A DNA stretch of 16,075 bases from TMED109 sp002684605 (GCA_913046335.1 CAJWSU010000029.1:1-16075), one strand, 5' to 3'; shown: positions 1 to 8,247, counted from the first letter of the stretch. The notes: generated by a model from the sequence alone, not told the origin. Made by a program: numbers and translations.

Positions 1-599
1 ACATTAGCAGGAAAAGGTGGTTTTAATCTTGGTTGACCCTTTTTACCTTCAAGACTTTCTAATAATGCTGACTCTTCTCCACAAATGTAAGCGCCTGCCC
101 CTCTATGAATAAAAACATCTAAATTAAAACCTGTATTTAATATATTTTCACCTAAAAGGTTCTTTTCATAACATTGATTAATTGCTTCCTCTAAAGCTTT
201 GTATTCATTATAGAATTCACCTCTTATATAAATGTAAGATGTTTTTGCTTCCATAGCAATACAAGCATAAAGTATTCCTTCTAAAAGCTTATAAGGTTCA
301 TTTCTAATAATCTCCCTATCTTTACAAGTACCAGGTTCGCTTTCATCAGCATTTACTACAAAATAGTTAGGTCTATTTTCTGAACTAGGAGGCATAAATG
401 ACCATTTAAGAGCAGTTGGAAAGCCAGCTCCTCCACGACCTCTTAACCCTGATTTTTTTACCTCATCTAAGATCCATTGCTTTCCTTTTTGTATAAAATC
501 TTTAGTATTTTTCCAATCCCCTAAACTCTTAGCTACATCAAGTCCCTTACCCTTAAGGCCATACAAATTTTTAAAAATTTTATCCTTTTCATTCAACAT
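1..599 (-). CDS. nuoF: NADH-quinone oxidoreductase subunit F (NADH/FMN-binding), partial
   Basis: This is the NADH- and FMN-binding subunit of complex I, which passes electrons from NADH via FMN into the iron-sulfur chain on the cytoplasmic arm. Reading the minus strand from ATG at 599 gives 199 codons before the window edge. The family's glycine-rich signatures are present: GRGGAGFP at residues 54-61, NADESEPGT at 83-91 and GAGAYICGEE at 167-176. The distal 4Fe-4S cysteines (normally past residue 340) lie outside the window, so this is roughly the N-terminal half. The start lies one base after the nuoE stop, so translation is probably coupled; no clear Shine-Dalgarno is seen. The truncation is due to the window boundary, not a mutation. 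Confidence 0.97.
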   Translation of the reverse strand, partial: MLNEKDKIFKNLYGLKGKGLDVAKSLGDWKNTKDFIQKGKQWILDEVKKSGLRGRGGAGFPTALKWSFMPPSSENRPNYFVVNADESEPGTCKDREIIRNEPYKLLEGILYACIAMEAKTSYIYIRGEFYNEYKALEEAINQCYEKNLLGENILNTGFNLDVFIHRGAGAYICGEESALLESLEGKKGQPRLKPPFPAN

Positions 600-600
600 A

Positions 601-1188
601 TTAATTCACCTTTTTATTATCTGAGAAAGGCTCAGATCCAACTCTAAACATGCTTTGAGTTCCTACCTTAACTTTTAGTCCTTTCTTTAGGTTTTCTAAA
701 ATACCTAAAATACCTTCATTAGTTAAGTCTTCATAATAATCATCATTAATTTGCATCATAGGCGCATTAACACATGCACCAAGACATTCTACTTCTTTTA
801 AAGTAAACATTCCATCTGATGTAGTTTGATTATTATCAATTTTTAAATGTTTTTTACATACATTTAGTATTTCATCACTACCTTTTAACCAGCAAGACGT
901 AGTAGTACAAACCTGTACAAAGTATTTTCCAATTGGTTTCAAGTTATACATAGAATAAAAAGAAGCTACCTCTAACACTCTTATGTAAGGAATATTAATA
1001 ATTTTACTTACCTCCTTCATAGCACTTTCCGTAAGCCAACCTCCAATTTGCCTCATTGCCAAATCTAATAATGGCATCACGGCACTAGCCTTTTGCTCTT
1101 CAGGATATCTTAATAGAATAGCACTAACTATTTTTAAGTTTTCCGGTGTAAAAGAGAAATATTTGTTTTCTTCTATATTATTTTTCAT
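601..1188 (-). CDS. nuoE: NADH-quinone oxidoreductase subunit E (2Fe-2S, thioredoxin-like)
   Basis: NuoE is the small 2Fe-2S subunit of the NADH-dehydrogenase module of complex I and pairs with NuoF. The 195-residue product carries the expected four cluster ligands: C94 and C99 in a C-x4-C pair and C135 and C139 in a C-x3-C pair, with the characteristic ECLGACVNAP context. The N-terminal helical bundle (about residues 10-80) is also typical. A C-terminal tail of some 25 residues beyond the 2Fe-2S domain is like that of alphaproteobacterial and mitochondrial homologues. The ATG at 1188 follows the nuoD stop by six bases; only a weak purine stretch precedes it, suggesting coupled translation in the nuo operon. 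Confidence 0.97.
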   Translation of the reverse strand: MKNNIEENKYFSFTPENLKIVSAILLRYPEEQKASAVMPLLDLAMRQIGGWLTESAMKEVSKIINIPYIRVLEVASFYSMYNLKPIGKYFVQVCTTTSCWLKGSDEILNVCKKHLKIDNNQTTSDGMFTLKEVECLGACVNAPMMQINDDYYEDLTNEGILGILENLKKGLKVKVGTQSMFRVGSEPFSDNKKVN

Positions 1189-1194
1189 ATTATC

Positions 1195-2373
1195 TTATCT
1201 ATCAATTTCACCAAAAACAACATCTAAAGTCGCAATACATGCTACAAGGTCAGCTAACTGATGACCTTTAGTCATGAAATCAAGTCCTTGTAAATGGGCA
1301 AAACCAGGAGCTCTAATTTTACACCTGTAGGGTTTACTTGAACCATCAGAAACTAAATATACTCCAAACTCACCCTTTGGAGCTTCTACTGCTTTATATA
1401 TGCTTCCTTTCGGAACTCTAACACCTTCGGTGTATAACTTAAAATGACTTATTAAACTTTCCATAGATGATTTCATATTATCTCTTTTGGGCGGTGCTAT
1501 TCTTGGGTTATCAACTAACACTTCTCCCTTTGGCATCATATTTAAAACTTGATTGATTATACTTAAGCTTTGTTTCATTTCTTCCATTCTTATTAAATAC
1601 CTATCATAGCAATCTCCATTTTTTCCTACTGGAATATCAAAGTCAACTTTATCATAAATAGCATAAGGTTCATGCTTTCTTAAGTCCCAAACCACCCCAG
1701 AACCCCTAAGCATAGGGCCACTAAACCCCCAATCTAAAGCTTGTTTCTTAGAAACTACACCTATATCAACAGTTCTCTGTTTAAAAATTCTATTCTCATC
1801 TAAGAGAGACTCTATGTCTTCTAAAACTTTTAAAAAACCCCTACTCCACAATGAAATTTCATCTAGTGTTTCCTCGGAAATATCTTGATGAACTCCACCT
1901 ACTCTATAATAAGCAGCATGCAGTCTTGCTCCTGAAACAGCCTCATAAAATGCCATTAGTTTTTCTCTTTCTTCAAATAACCATAAGAATGGAGTAGTCG
2001 CACCTAAATCTAAACCTTGTGCGCCTATCTGCATAGTATGATTTAAAATTCTCGTAATTTCATCAAACAGCACTCTTATCCATAATGCTCTCTCAGGTAT
2101 ATTTAAGGATAGCAACTCTTCAGCAGCTAAAACAAAAGCGTGTTCTTGAACCATTGGAGAAACATAATCTAATCTATCAAAATAAGGCATAGCCTGTAAG
2201 TATGTCTTATTTTCTATTAATTTTTCTGTTCCTCTATGAAGCAAGCCTATATGAGGATCAGCTCTTTCTACAACTTCCCCATCCATCTCTAATACTAATC
2301 TTAATACACCGTGGGCAGCAGGATGCTGAGGACCAAAATTAAGCATTAAATTCTTTATTTGTTTTTCACTCAT
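1195..2373 (-). CDS. nuoD: NADH-quinone oxidoreductase subunit D (49 kDa type)
   Basis: NuoD is the 49-kDa-type subunit of the peripheral arm. With NuoB it forms the pocket where quinone is reduced next to cluster N2. The 392-residue product is full length for a free-standing NuoD (not fused to NuoC as in E. coli). Signatures seen: GPQHPAAHG at residues 14-22, HIGLLHRGTEK at 41-51, and DRLDY at 66-70, whose tyrosine corresponds to the known quinone-contacting residue of the family. The ATG at 2373 has a good Shine-Dalgarno (AAGGA about five bases upstream) and lies inside the end of nuoC, overlapping it by eight bases. No defect is seen. Confidence 0.98.
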   Translation of the reverse strand: MSEKQIKNLMLNFGPQHPAAHGVLRLVLEMDGEVVERADPHIGLLHRGTEKLIENKTYLQAMPYFDRLDYVSPMVQEHAFVLAAEELLSLNIPERALWIRVLFDEITRILNHTMQIGAQGLDLGATTPFLWLFEEREKLMAFYEAVSGARLHAAYYRVGGVHQDISEETLDEISLWSRGFLKVLEDIESLLDENRIFKQRTVDIGVVSKKQALDWGFSGPMLRGSGVVWDLRKHEPYAIYDKVDFDIPVGKNGDCYDRYLIRMEEMKQSLSIINQVLNMMPKGEVLVDNPRIAPPKRDNMKSSMESLISHFKLYTEGVRVPKGSIYKAVEAPKGEFGVYLVSDGSSKPYRCKIRAPGFAHLQGLDFMTKGHQLADLVACIATLDVVFGEIDR

Positions 2374-2977
2374 TATTTTCCTTACTTAAATCACCTTCCC
2401 AAGGGCTTTCAAAATCAAAAGTTCTAAAAGATTGTGTAAGTTTAACAGGCTCATATACAACTTTCTTAGTTGTAATATCATATTTAACTTGCACATTACC
2501 AGATAAAGGGAAGTCTTTTCTAAGTGGATGACCAACAAACCCATAGTCTGTAAGTATTCTTCTTAAATCTGGATGATTTGAAAAGCTTATACCAAAAAGA
2601 TCCCATATCTCTCTTTCATACCAATTTGATGAAGGAAAGACAGACGACAAGCTATCAATACTAATTTCTTCATCAATTGAAAACTTTATTATCAATCTTG
2701 CTTTTAAATTAATGGAAAGAAAAATATAAACCATCTCAAATCTATTTTCTTTATCAGGAAAATCTACAGCAGTAATATCCATTAATTGGTTAAATCTAAG
2801 TTTTTCAAAATCTTTAATAACTTTAGATATTTTTAAAAGATGCTTTACATTAATATGTAACTCATAATTACCATTAACTTGACAAGCGTTAAAATCATTA
2901 AGGTCTATAACATTAGAAACACAAGAAACTATTTCTTCTAAAATACTGTTTTTATTATTTTTTTTATTATTTAACAA
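2366..2977 (-). CDS. nuoC: NADH-quinone oxidoreductase subunit C (30 kDa type), TTG start
   Basis: NuoC is the 30-kDa-type subunit of the peripheral arm of complex I. The diagnostic C-terminal block is intact: E121-R-E123, WDLFGI at 125-130, HPDLRRIL at 135-142 and GHPLRKDFPL at 149-158. The chosen start is TTG at 2977-2975, because the frame has no ATG until residue 66, well inside the conserved domain. The resulting 203 residues match the usual length of an unfused NuoC. No Shine-Dalgarno precedes the TTG, and the gene begins 23 bases after the nuoB stop, so it is probably initiated weakly or by reinitiation. The first ten residues are almost all Lys and Asn and could be slightly mis-started (ATT and ATA codons lie just upstream). 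Confidence 0.95.
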   Translation of the reverse strand: MLNNKKNNKNSILEEIVSCVSNVIDLNDFNACQVNGNYELHINVKHLLKISKVIKDFEKLRFNQLMDITAVDFPDKENRFEMVYIFLSINLKARLIIKFSIDEEISIDSLSSVFPSSNWYEREIWDLFGISFSNHPDLRRILTDYGFVGHPLRKDFPLSGNVQVKYDITTKKVVYEPVKLTQSFRTFDFESPWEGDLSKENNE

Positions 2978-3000
2978 TTTAATATAAATTAAGATACAAA

Positions 3001-3534
3001 TTAAATGCTGTATCTACCTTCTCTTTTAATTTTCTTTTGTAATTGTAAAACTCCATATAATAAAGCTTCTGCAGAAGGAGGACAACCTGGCACGTAAATA
3101 TCAACTGGAACAATTTTATCACACCCTCTTACAACAGAATAAGAGTAATGGTAATAACCTCCACCATTAGCACAACTTCCCATTGAAATTACCCATCTAG
3201 GCTCTGGCATTTGGTCATAAACCTTTCTTAGAGCTGGTGCCATTTTATTTGTAAGAGTTCCAGCTACTATCATTACATCTGACTGTCTAGGACTTGGTCT
3301 AAAAACAACTCCAAACCTATCTAAATCATAACGTGAAGCTCCTGTTTGCATCATTTCAACAGCACAACATGCAAGACCAAAAGACATTGGCCATAAAGAA
3401 CCTGCCCTAGCCCAGCTTAACAAGTCCTTAAATTTTGTTAAAACATAACCTTTATTATTAGCTTTTTCGCCTTTAAATAAATTGTCATTATAAAAACTAT
3501 CTTCTATTCCCAATCTAAAGCTCCTTTCTTCCAT
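3001..3534 (-). CDS. nuoB: NADH-quinone oxidoreductase subunit B (cluster N2)
   Basis: NuoB carries cluster N2, the terminal 4Fe-4S centre that reduces quinone. All four ligands are visible: the adjacent pair C56-C57 in GLACCAVEMM, C121 in GSCANGGGYYHY and C151 in YVPGCPPSAEALLYG. The product of 177 residues has the normal length. The ATG at 3534 lies inside nuoA, so the two genes overlap by 31 bases in different frames. No later in-frame methionine occurs before residue 50, next to the cysteine pair, so the overlap looks real. About 35 residues ahead of the conserved core are poorly conserved in the family in general, so the precise start is slightly less certain than the identity. Confidence 0.97.
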   Translation of the reverse strand: MEERSFRLGIEDSFYNDNLFKGEKANNKGYVLTKFKDLLSWARAGSLWPMSFGLACCAVEMMQTGASRYDLDRFGVVFRPSPRQSDVMIVAGTLTNKMAPALRKVYDQMPEPRWVISMGSCANGGGYYHYSYSVVRGCDKIVPVDIYVPGCPPSAEALLYGVLQLQKKIKREGRYSI

Positions 3535-3863
3535 TCATAAATAAAACCAACAGTTAAGATCATTAAAAAGACCATCATTGATAAGTATCCTTCTATTCCT
3601 ATATAGGATAAAGATATTGCCCAAGGAAACAAGAAAGCCACTTCTAAATCAAAAATTATGAATAATATAGCAACTAAATAAAACCTCACATCAAATTGAA
3701 CTCTTGCATCTTCAAAAGGAGTAAATCCACATTCGTACGCTGAAAGCTTTTCTTTATCAGGTTTATGAGGACCTACTATACCTGATAAGAAAGCAAAACC
3801 TAATGACATACCAAAAGCTATAATTGCAAAAACAAAAATTGGAAAATATTCAATAAGATTCAT
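3504..3863 (-). CDS. nuoA: NADH-quinone oxidoreductase subunit A (membrane)
   Basis: NuoA is a small three-helix membrane subunit at the junction between the peripheral and membrane arms of complex I. The 119-residue product has predicted transmembrane segments at about 7-29, 61-81 and 92-110. The conserved loop cysteine lies in YECG (43-46), and the acidic FDLE sequence (71-74) is in the second helix; both are family hallmarks. It is the first gene of the nuo operon, with about 104 bases of AT-rich DNA between its ATG and the upstream HAD gene on the same strand. No Shine-Dalgarno is evident before the ATG. The last 31 bases overlap nuoB. Confidence 0.97.
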   Translation of the reverse strand: MNLIEYFPIFVFAIIAFGMSLGFAFLSGIVGPHKPDKEKLSAYECGFTPFEDARVQFDVRFYLVAILFIIFDLEVAFLFPWAISLSYIGIEGYLSMMVFLMILTVGFIYEWKKGALDWE

Positions 3864-3891
3864 AACTAATCAAGTGTGAGTGGTTTATAAT

Positions 3892-3923
3892 TATATATAT
3901 AGAGTAATTTTATAATCTTGTAA
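3892..3923 (-). promoter_or_regulatory. Possible promoter for the nuo operon
   Basis: In the gap ahead of nuoA, the minus strand reads TTACAA (plus 3918-3923) followed, after 16-18 bases, by a TATATA/TATAAT-rich stretch (plus 3892-3901). This is a plausible sigma-70-type pair about 30-60 bases before nuoA. The whole gap is AT-rich, so such matches arise easily by chance, and transcription could also come from the HAD gene upstream. Confidence 0.3.
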
Positions 3924-3967
3924 CCTATTTTTATAAATAATTTAGTTACTTAATATATTTAAAAAAG

Positions 3968-4669
3968 TTAGTTATTAACCAAAGCTGTTAGTTCACTGAA
4001 GTCTGAAACTACCATATCATAATCTCCATCTACAGAAACATCTGTATCTGGCCCCCATTCTTTATCTCTTTTTACAAAAATGGTCTTAAATCCAGCTTTT
4101 TGAGCAGCATTTAAATCAAAACTATGGCATGCAACCATTGCACATTGGTTTGGATCTAATTGAAGTAGTTTAGCAGTTTTTTTGTAAGCTTCTAAGTTTG
4201 GTTTGTAAACTTCTAATGTTTCACAGGACAAAATTAAATCCCAATTTATAGCATTATTTTTAGAATTTAAAAAAACTAACCTATTACTTAGCAGTGTAAA
4301 AGAAACACAAAGAAATCTCTTCTTTAATAAATTGAATGGTTCTAAAAAATCTGGCCATACATTTAAATTAGCTGGTGTTTGGTAATATAAGTACTCTTTA
4401 TCAGATCGATTAATTATAATAGACTCTTCTTTACATATTTCTTCCACTGCTTTTTTATGAGCTTCATCAAAGTTTATTAAATTGTTGTGATCCTGCTGAG
4501 TGATAGTACCTAATGATTTCTTCCTGAATTCTTTAGATAATTCATTAGCATTTAATGATAGACCATTTTTGTTTGCTACTTCCTCAAATCCAGACTTAAA
4601 ACCTGAGTACCAATCTAATATAGTGCCACCAGTATCAAAGGTTAAAGCTCTCACTTTGCTAATATCCAT
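3968..4669 (-). CDS. HAD-superfamily hydrolase, haloacid dehalogenase type II-like
   Basis: This 233-residue cytoplasmic protein is a HAD hydrolase closest in pattern to type II (L-2-)haloacid dehalogenases, which hydrolyse 2-haloacids through an aspartyl-ester intermediate. Motif I is FDTGGTILDW with nucleophile D12. Motif II is LLSN with S128. Motif III lysine is K156 in VYKP, and motif IV is the ACHSFDLNAAQKAGF block with D185. A helical cap occupies about residues 18-100. The spacing D-x-G-G-T departs from the usual dehalogenase D-x-(F/Y)-G-T, so real substrates may be phosphate esters rather than haloacids. No Shine-Dalgarno precedes the ATG at 4669. It lies upstream of and codirectional with nuoA but with a 104-base gap; a functional link to complex I is not implied. 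Confidence 0.85.
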   Translation of the reverse strand: MDISKVRALTFDTGGTILDWYSGFKSGFEEVANKNGLSLNANELSKEFRKKSLGTITQQDHNNLINFDEAHKKAVEEICKEESIIINRSDKEYLYYQTPANLNVWPDFLEPFNLLKKRFLCVSFTLLSNRLVFLNSKNNAINWDLILSCETLEVYKPNLEAYKKTAKLLQLDPNQCAMVACHSFDLNAAQKAGFKTIFVKRDKEWGPDTDVSVDGDYDMVVSDFSELTALVNN

Positions 4670-4725
4670 AAATCAAATTAACAAATATAATATTTTAGTA
4701 AAGCCCTTAATTTTCTATTGAATTA

Positions 4726-4731
4726 TATAAT
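4726..4731 (+). promoter_or_regulatory. Possible -10 element before the acyl-CoA synthetase
   Basis: An exact TATAAT lies about 39 bases ahead of the acyl-CoA synthetase ATG, in the 100-base divergent gap between that gene and the HAD gene. No convincing -35 box accompanies it at 16-18 bases. The same AT-rich segment contains TATAAT on the opposite strand (4722-4727), so direction cannot be settled from sequence alone. Confidence 0.22.
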
Positions 4732-4769
4732 TATAAGCTTAAAATTAAAAAAGAATATAGGAATTAATT

Positions 4770-6332
4770 ATGTATATTACTCAAGCATTAAAAAGAAACG
4801 TTCAACTTTTTCCTAATAAAACTGCTACCTCTTATATGGATAGAAAGTTTACATGGAAAGAAACACTAGAAAGAGTAAGTAAATTAGCATTTAGTATTAA
4901 AAAAATGAATGTCTTAGATGGTGATAGAGTAGCTATTCTTGCTCATAACAGCGATAGATACTTTGAGTTTTTGTACTCTGTTTCGTGGGCAGGAGGAGTT
5001 TTTGTTCCTATAAATACAAGATTAGCCCCACCTGAAATACAATTTTGGATAAATGACAGTGAAAGCAAAGTAATTTTTGTTGATAAAAGCTTTGCAGAAA
5101 TTGTTAAAAATTTATCAAAAGAAAACAAAATTCCTAGCGTCAAAGAAATTATATATCTATCTGATGATGACACTCCAGATGGTATGATTAACTATGAAAG
5201 TTTAATTTCTAATGATACTGCTGATGACGCTTTAAAAGGATACAATGACTTAGCTGGCTTATTTTATACAGGAGGTACTACAGGTCGATCAAAAGGGGTT
5301 ATGTTATCACATACTAATATGGTAATTGATGCTTTAAACTGTGCTGTTATGGCTGATATGAATGAAGAAGCAAAATGGTTACATGCTGCTCCAATGTTTC
5401 ATATTGCAGATTGTGCTGGACTGTTTGCAATCAGTCAAGTTGGAGGAAGCCATTATTTCATACCAGGATTTGTTCCTAATTTATTTTTTGAAGCAGTAAG
5501 CAAACATAAAATAACTGAAACTATTTTAGTTCCTACTATGGTGAATATGGCAGTTCATGATACAGAAATTAAAAATTATGACTTAAATAGTCTTAAAAAA
5601 ATAATGTATGGGGCTTCTCCTATGCCTGAACCAGTAATAGTAAAAGCTATGGAAATGCTTCCAAATTGTACTTTTTACCACGCTTATGGGCAAACAGAAT
5701 GTGCTCCACTTCTTACTTGTTCTGGACCTGAAGCACATGTTTTTGAAGGTCCTTTAGCTTATAAGTTTAAATCTTGTGGAAGAGCAGTTGCTGGAGTAGA
5801 GTTAAAAATTGCTGATGATCATGGAAATGAAGTACCGAGAGGAGAAGTTGGTGAAATTCATGCCAGAGGACCAAATATTATGTTAGGTTATTGGAGACAA
5901 AAAGAACTAACTGATAAAGCTATAGTAAATGGCTGGATGAAAACTGGTGATGGTGCAAAGATGGATGATGAGGGTTATATTTTTATTGTAGATAGAGTTA
6001 AAGATATGATTATTTCTGGTGGAGAGAATATTTACTCTACAGAGGTTGAAAATGCTATTTACCAAATAAAAGAAGTTTTAGAATGTGCAGTAATTGGAAT
6101 ACCTGATCCAAAGTGGGGAGAGGTTGTTCATGCTGTAATTAGGGTTAAAGATAATAAAAAAATTGAAGAAAAAACAATCATAGATCATTGCCATAAGAAT
6201 ATAGCAGGTTTTAAATGTCCTAAATCAGTTTCATTTAGAAATGAACCCATGCCTGTTTCAGGGGCTGGAAAAATACTCAAAACTGAACTAAGAAAACCTT
6301 TTTGGAAGGACTCTGATAAGCAAGTAAATTAA
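4770..6332 (+). CDS. AMP-forming acyl-CoA synthetase (fatty-acid--CoA ligase family)
   Basis: This is a class I adenylate-forming enzyme that activates a carboxylic acid with ATP to an acyl-adenylate and transfers it to CoA in the cytoplasm. The 520 residues carry the full motif set: the phosphate-binding loop YTGGTTGRSKG at 166-176, YGQTE at 306-310 and KTGDGAKMDDEG at 391-402. The hinge follows in VDRVKDMIISGGENIYSTEVE at about 407-427, and the catalytic lysine is K501 in SGAGKILKTEL. Size and motif spacing fit the medium/long-chain acyl-CoA ligase group rather than acetyl-CoA synthetase (about 650 residues). The substrate cannot be told from sequence by eye. The ATG at 4770 has AGGA eight bases upstream. 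It is monocistronic and converges on the SDR gene with a 38-base gap. Confidence 0.93.
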   Translation: MYITQALKRNVQLFPNKTATSYMDRKFTWKETLERVSKLAFSIKKMNVLDGDRVAILAHNSDRYFEFLYSVSWAGGVFVPINTRLAPPEIQFWINDSESKVIFVDKSFAEIVKNLSKENKIPSVKEIIYLSDDDTPDGMINYESLISNDTADDALKGYNDLAGLFYTGGTTGRSKGVMLSHTNMVIDALNCAVMADMNEEAKWLHAAPMFHIADCAGLFAISQVGGSHYFIPGFVPNLFFEAVSKHKITETILVPTMVNMAVHDTEIKNYDLNSLKKIMYGASPMPEPVIVKAMEMLPNCTFYHAYGQTECAPLLTCSGPEAHVFEGPLAYKFKSCGRAVAGVELKIADDHGNEVPRGEVGEIHARGPNIMLGYWRQKELTDKAIVNGWMKTGDGAKMDDEGYIFIVDRVKDMIISGGENIYSTEVENAIYQIKEVLECAVIGIPDPKWGEVVHAVIRVKDNKKIEEKTIIDHCHKNIAGFKCPKSVSFRNEPMPVSGAGKILKTELRKPFWKDSDKQVN

Positions 6333-6370
6333 TATTATAGAAAACTATTGAAATTTATATAAAATTTTTC

Positions 6371-7174
6371 CTATTCATTAGTTAAATCGTGTCCTGCAGA
6401 AGCAACTAAACCACCATCACAAGTAATTGTTTCTCCAACAGTGTACTGTCCTGCCTTAGAAGCAAGAAATATAGCTAATCCGGCAATATCTTCTGCTCTA
6501 CCGACTCTACCACTAGGATTTTTTTTAGATACAATAGTATAGTCGTGATCTAATGCAGTGCCTAACATTTTACTTGGAAAAGGGCCTGGAGCGATTGCAT
6601 TACAAATAATATTTTCTTTAATTAATTTTGCTGCCATTACTGAAGTTAACTTATGTACAGCCGACTTAGCAATACTGTATGAATAATTTTCATAGAATGG
6701 AGTATTTATTCCGTCAATAGAACCAATGTTTATAACTCTAGATGGGTTTTCCTTATTATTATTATTTTTTAATAATTTAAGAAATTTCTGCATCATAAAA
6801 AAAATAGATTTAACATTTAGATCCATAACTTTGTCCCAACCTATTTCACTAAACTTTTCAAAAGGCTCTGACCAAACTGCACCGGCATTATTTATCAAAA
6901 CATCTAATGAACTTTCATGTTTTTTATATTCATTAAATAAAGTATTTATACCATTGACATCAGAAACATCTGCAGGAATTGCTGTTACCTTGTTGTCATA
7001 CTCATCAGACAATCTCCTGGCAGTTGCAATACAATCATTTTCTTTTCTTGAGCTAATATATACTTTAGCTCCATTGGAAATAAAACCAGTTGCTATCATT
7101 TCACCTATACCCCTTGATCCTCCTGTAATGAGCACAACTTTACCTTCAACATTAAATAAATTATTTATAATCAT
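6371..7174 (-). CDS. Short-chain dehydrogenase/reductase (classical SDR)
   Basis: This 267-residue cytoplasmic oxidoreductase of the classical SDR family uses NAD(P)H for carbonyl/alcohol interconversion. The cofactor loop TGGSRGIG spans residues 17-24, NNAG 95-98, and the catalytic set is N120, S152, Y166 and K170 (Y-S-I-A-K). The end (GETITCDGGLVAS) is also typical. S19-R21 in the loop and S41-S42-R43 after the second strand would permit NADPH binding, but that is inference. The ATG at 7174 is preceded by a strong Shine-Dalgarno (AAAGAGG, plus 7181-7187). It is convergent with the acyl-CoA synthetase and divergent from the MDR gene. The substrate is unknown; involvement in acyl-chain metabolism with its neighbour is possible but not shown. 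Confidence 0.92.
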   Translation of the reverse strand: MIINNLFNVEGKVVLITGGSRGIGEMIATGFISNGAKVYISSRKENDCIATARRLSDEYDNKVTAIPADVSDVNGINTLFNEYKKHESSLDVLINNAGAVWSEPFEKFSEIGWDKVMDLNVKSIFFMMQKFLKLLKNNNNKENPSRVINIGSIDGINTPFYENYSYSIAKSAVHKLTSVMAAKLIKENIICNAIAPGPFPSKMLGTALDHDYTIVSKKNPSGRVGRAEDIAGLAIFLASKAGQYTVGETITCDGGLVASAGHDLTNE

Positions 7175-7193
7175 AAATATACCTCTTTATTAT

Positions 7194-7220
7194 TTGAAAT
7201 TATAAGTTACTTTTTATAAA
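7194..7220 (+). promoter_or_regulatory. Possible promoter for the MDR-queCED operon
   Basis: TTGAAA (7194-7199) and TATAAA (7215-7220), separated by 15 bases, lie in the 73-base divergent gap ahead of the MDR gene. The spacing is short of the ideal 17 and the region is AT-rich, so this is tentative. It is the only sizeable gap upstream of the four-gene operon, so a promoter is expected here. Confidence 0.3.
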
Positions 7221-7247
7221 TTACTATATTTATTTAGGATAAAAAAA

Positions 7248-8246
7248 TTGAACCAATATGATAATTACGTTTGCAAAAAAGTAGGTAGAATCCAGGATTT
7301 AGTTTATAGCAAAGCAAAAAGAAGTAACTTAAAAAAAAACTATATACGCGTTAAAATTTATGCCATTGGCTTAAATTATATAGATTATTTAATGATAAAA
7401 GGAGATTATCAACATAAAAACGACATTCCTTTTGTGCCTGGCACAGAGGCATGTGGAATTGTAGTAGAAGAAAACTGTAATAATAAAAAACTTATAAATA
7501 AAAGAGTTATTATTAATGCTAAAAATAGTTGTTTCAGTGAAGAAGCAGTAGTTAATATTAAAAATATTTATCTAGTCAAAAATAACTTAAGCTCATTAAA
7601 GGCAGCTTCTTTTTTTATATCAGCCTTAACTTCTTACATATCATTAGTAGAAATAGCAAAAATTAAAAAAAACCAAACTATAATTATTTCTGGAGCATCA
7701 GGTGGAATAGGACAAGCTAGTATAGAGTTAGCTAAGTCTAAAGGCGCAAATATAATTTCTATTGTAAGCAATAATAAAAAAAGATTAATTACAAAAACTC
7801 TTGGAGCTAATATTGTTATAAAAAATAATGAAGATATTTATGGTTTAGTAATGAAATATACTAAAAATAAAAAAGCCGATATAGTTTTAGATATAAATGG
7901 GCTTTTAAAAGACTATAATTTATTAAGTTGTCTTAAATGGAGAGGAAAGTATTTAATTGTTGGCTTTACAAATAATAATATAGCAAAAGTAAAAACAAAT
8001 TATATTTTAATTAAAGGCTTACAGGTTTTTGGAGTTAGAGCTGGTGAATATTTAAATAGAATTAACTACAAAAAAAAAGCTTCCATAATAAAAAAAGTAT
8101 TTGAATTATCTAAAAAAAATATCTGTACAACTAAAAAATATAAAACTCTAAGTTTTAAAAATTTAAAAAAAGGTTTAGAATTAATTAAAGATAGAAAGTC
8201 AATTGGAAAAGTTATTATAAAAACTAAATATTATAAAGAATTTTAA
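7248..8246 (+). CDS. Zinc-free MDR oxidoreductase, quinone oxidoreductase-like; TTG start
   Basis: This 332-residue protein is a medium-chain dehydrogenase/reductase of the NAD(P)H:quinone-oxidoreductase type. The N-terminal catalytic domain shows GLNYIDYLMIKGDYQ (41-55) and the conserved PFVPGTEACGIV (61-72). The Rossmann domain starts at GASGGIG (149-155). The structural and catalytic zinc cysteines of alcohol dehydrogenases are absent. The start is TTG at 7248: AGGA lies eight bases upstream and the next in-frame methionine is residue 49, too far into the fold. Its stop is one base before queC, so it is the first gene of the queC-queE-queD transcription unit, an unusual partner for preQ0 synthesis. 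Composition is extremely Lys/Asn/Ile-rich. Substrate is unknown; a link to queuosine is positional only. Confidence 0.85.
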   Translation: MNQYDNYVCKKVGRIQDLVYSKAKRSNLKKNYIRVKIYAIGLNYIDYLMIKGDYQHKNDIPFVPGTEACGIVVEENCNNKKLINKRVIINAKNSCFSEEAVVNIKNIYLVKNNLSSLKAASFFISALTSYISLVEIAKIKKNQTIIISGASGGIGQASIELAKSKGANIISIVSNNKKRLITKTLGANIVIKNNEDIYGLVMKYTKNKKADIVLDINGLLKDYNLLSCLKWRGKYLIVGFTNNNIAKVKTNYILIKGLQVFGVRAGEYLNRINYKKKASIIKKVFELSKKNICTTKKYKTLSFKNLKKGLELIKDRKSIGKVIIKTKYYKEF

Positions 8247-8247
8247 T

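Noticed and set aside
4500..4721. Open frame on the plus strand starting opposite the HAD gene
   Set aside because: It mostly overlaps the HAD gene antisense, has no ribosome site and no recognisable protein features.
6348..6369. AT-only near-palindrome between the acyl-CoA synthetase and SDR genes
   Set aside because: It is too weak and too low in complexity to call a bidirectional terminator, though one would be expected between converging genes.
6726..7205. Open frame on the plus strand, 159 codons, opposite the SDR gene
   Set aside because: It is antisense to a fully motif-supported SDR, has no ribosome site, and its composition is that expected of a reversed SDR frame.
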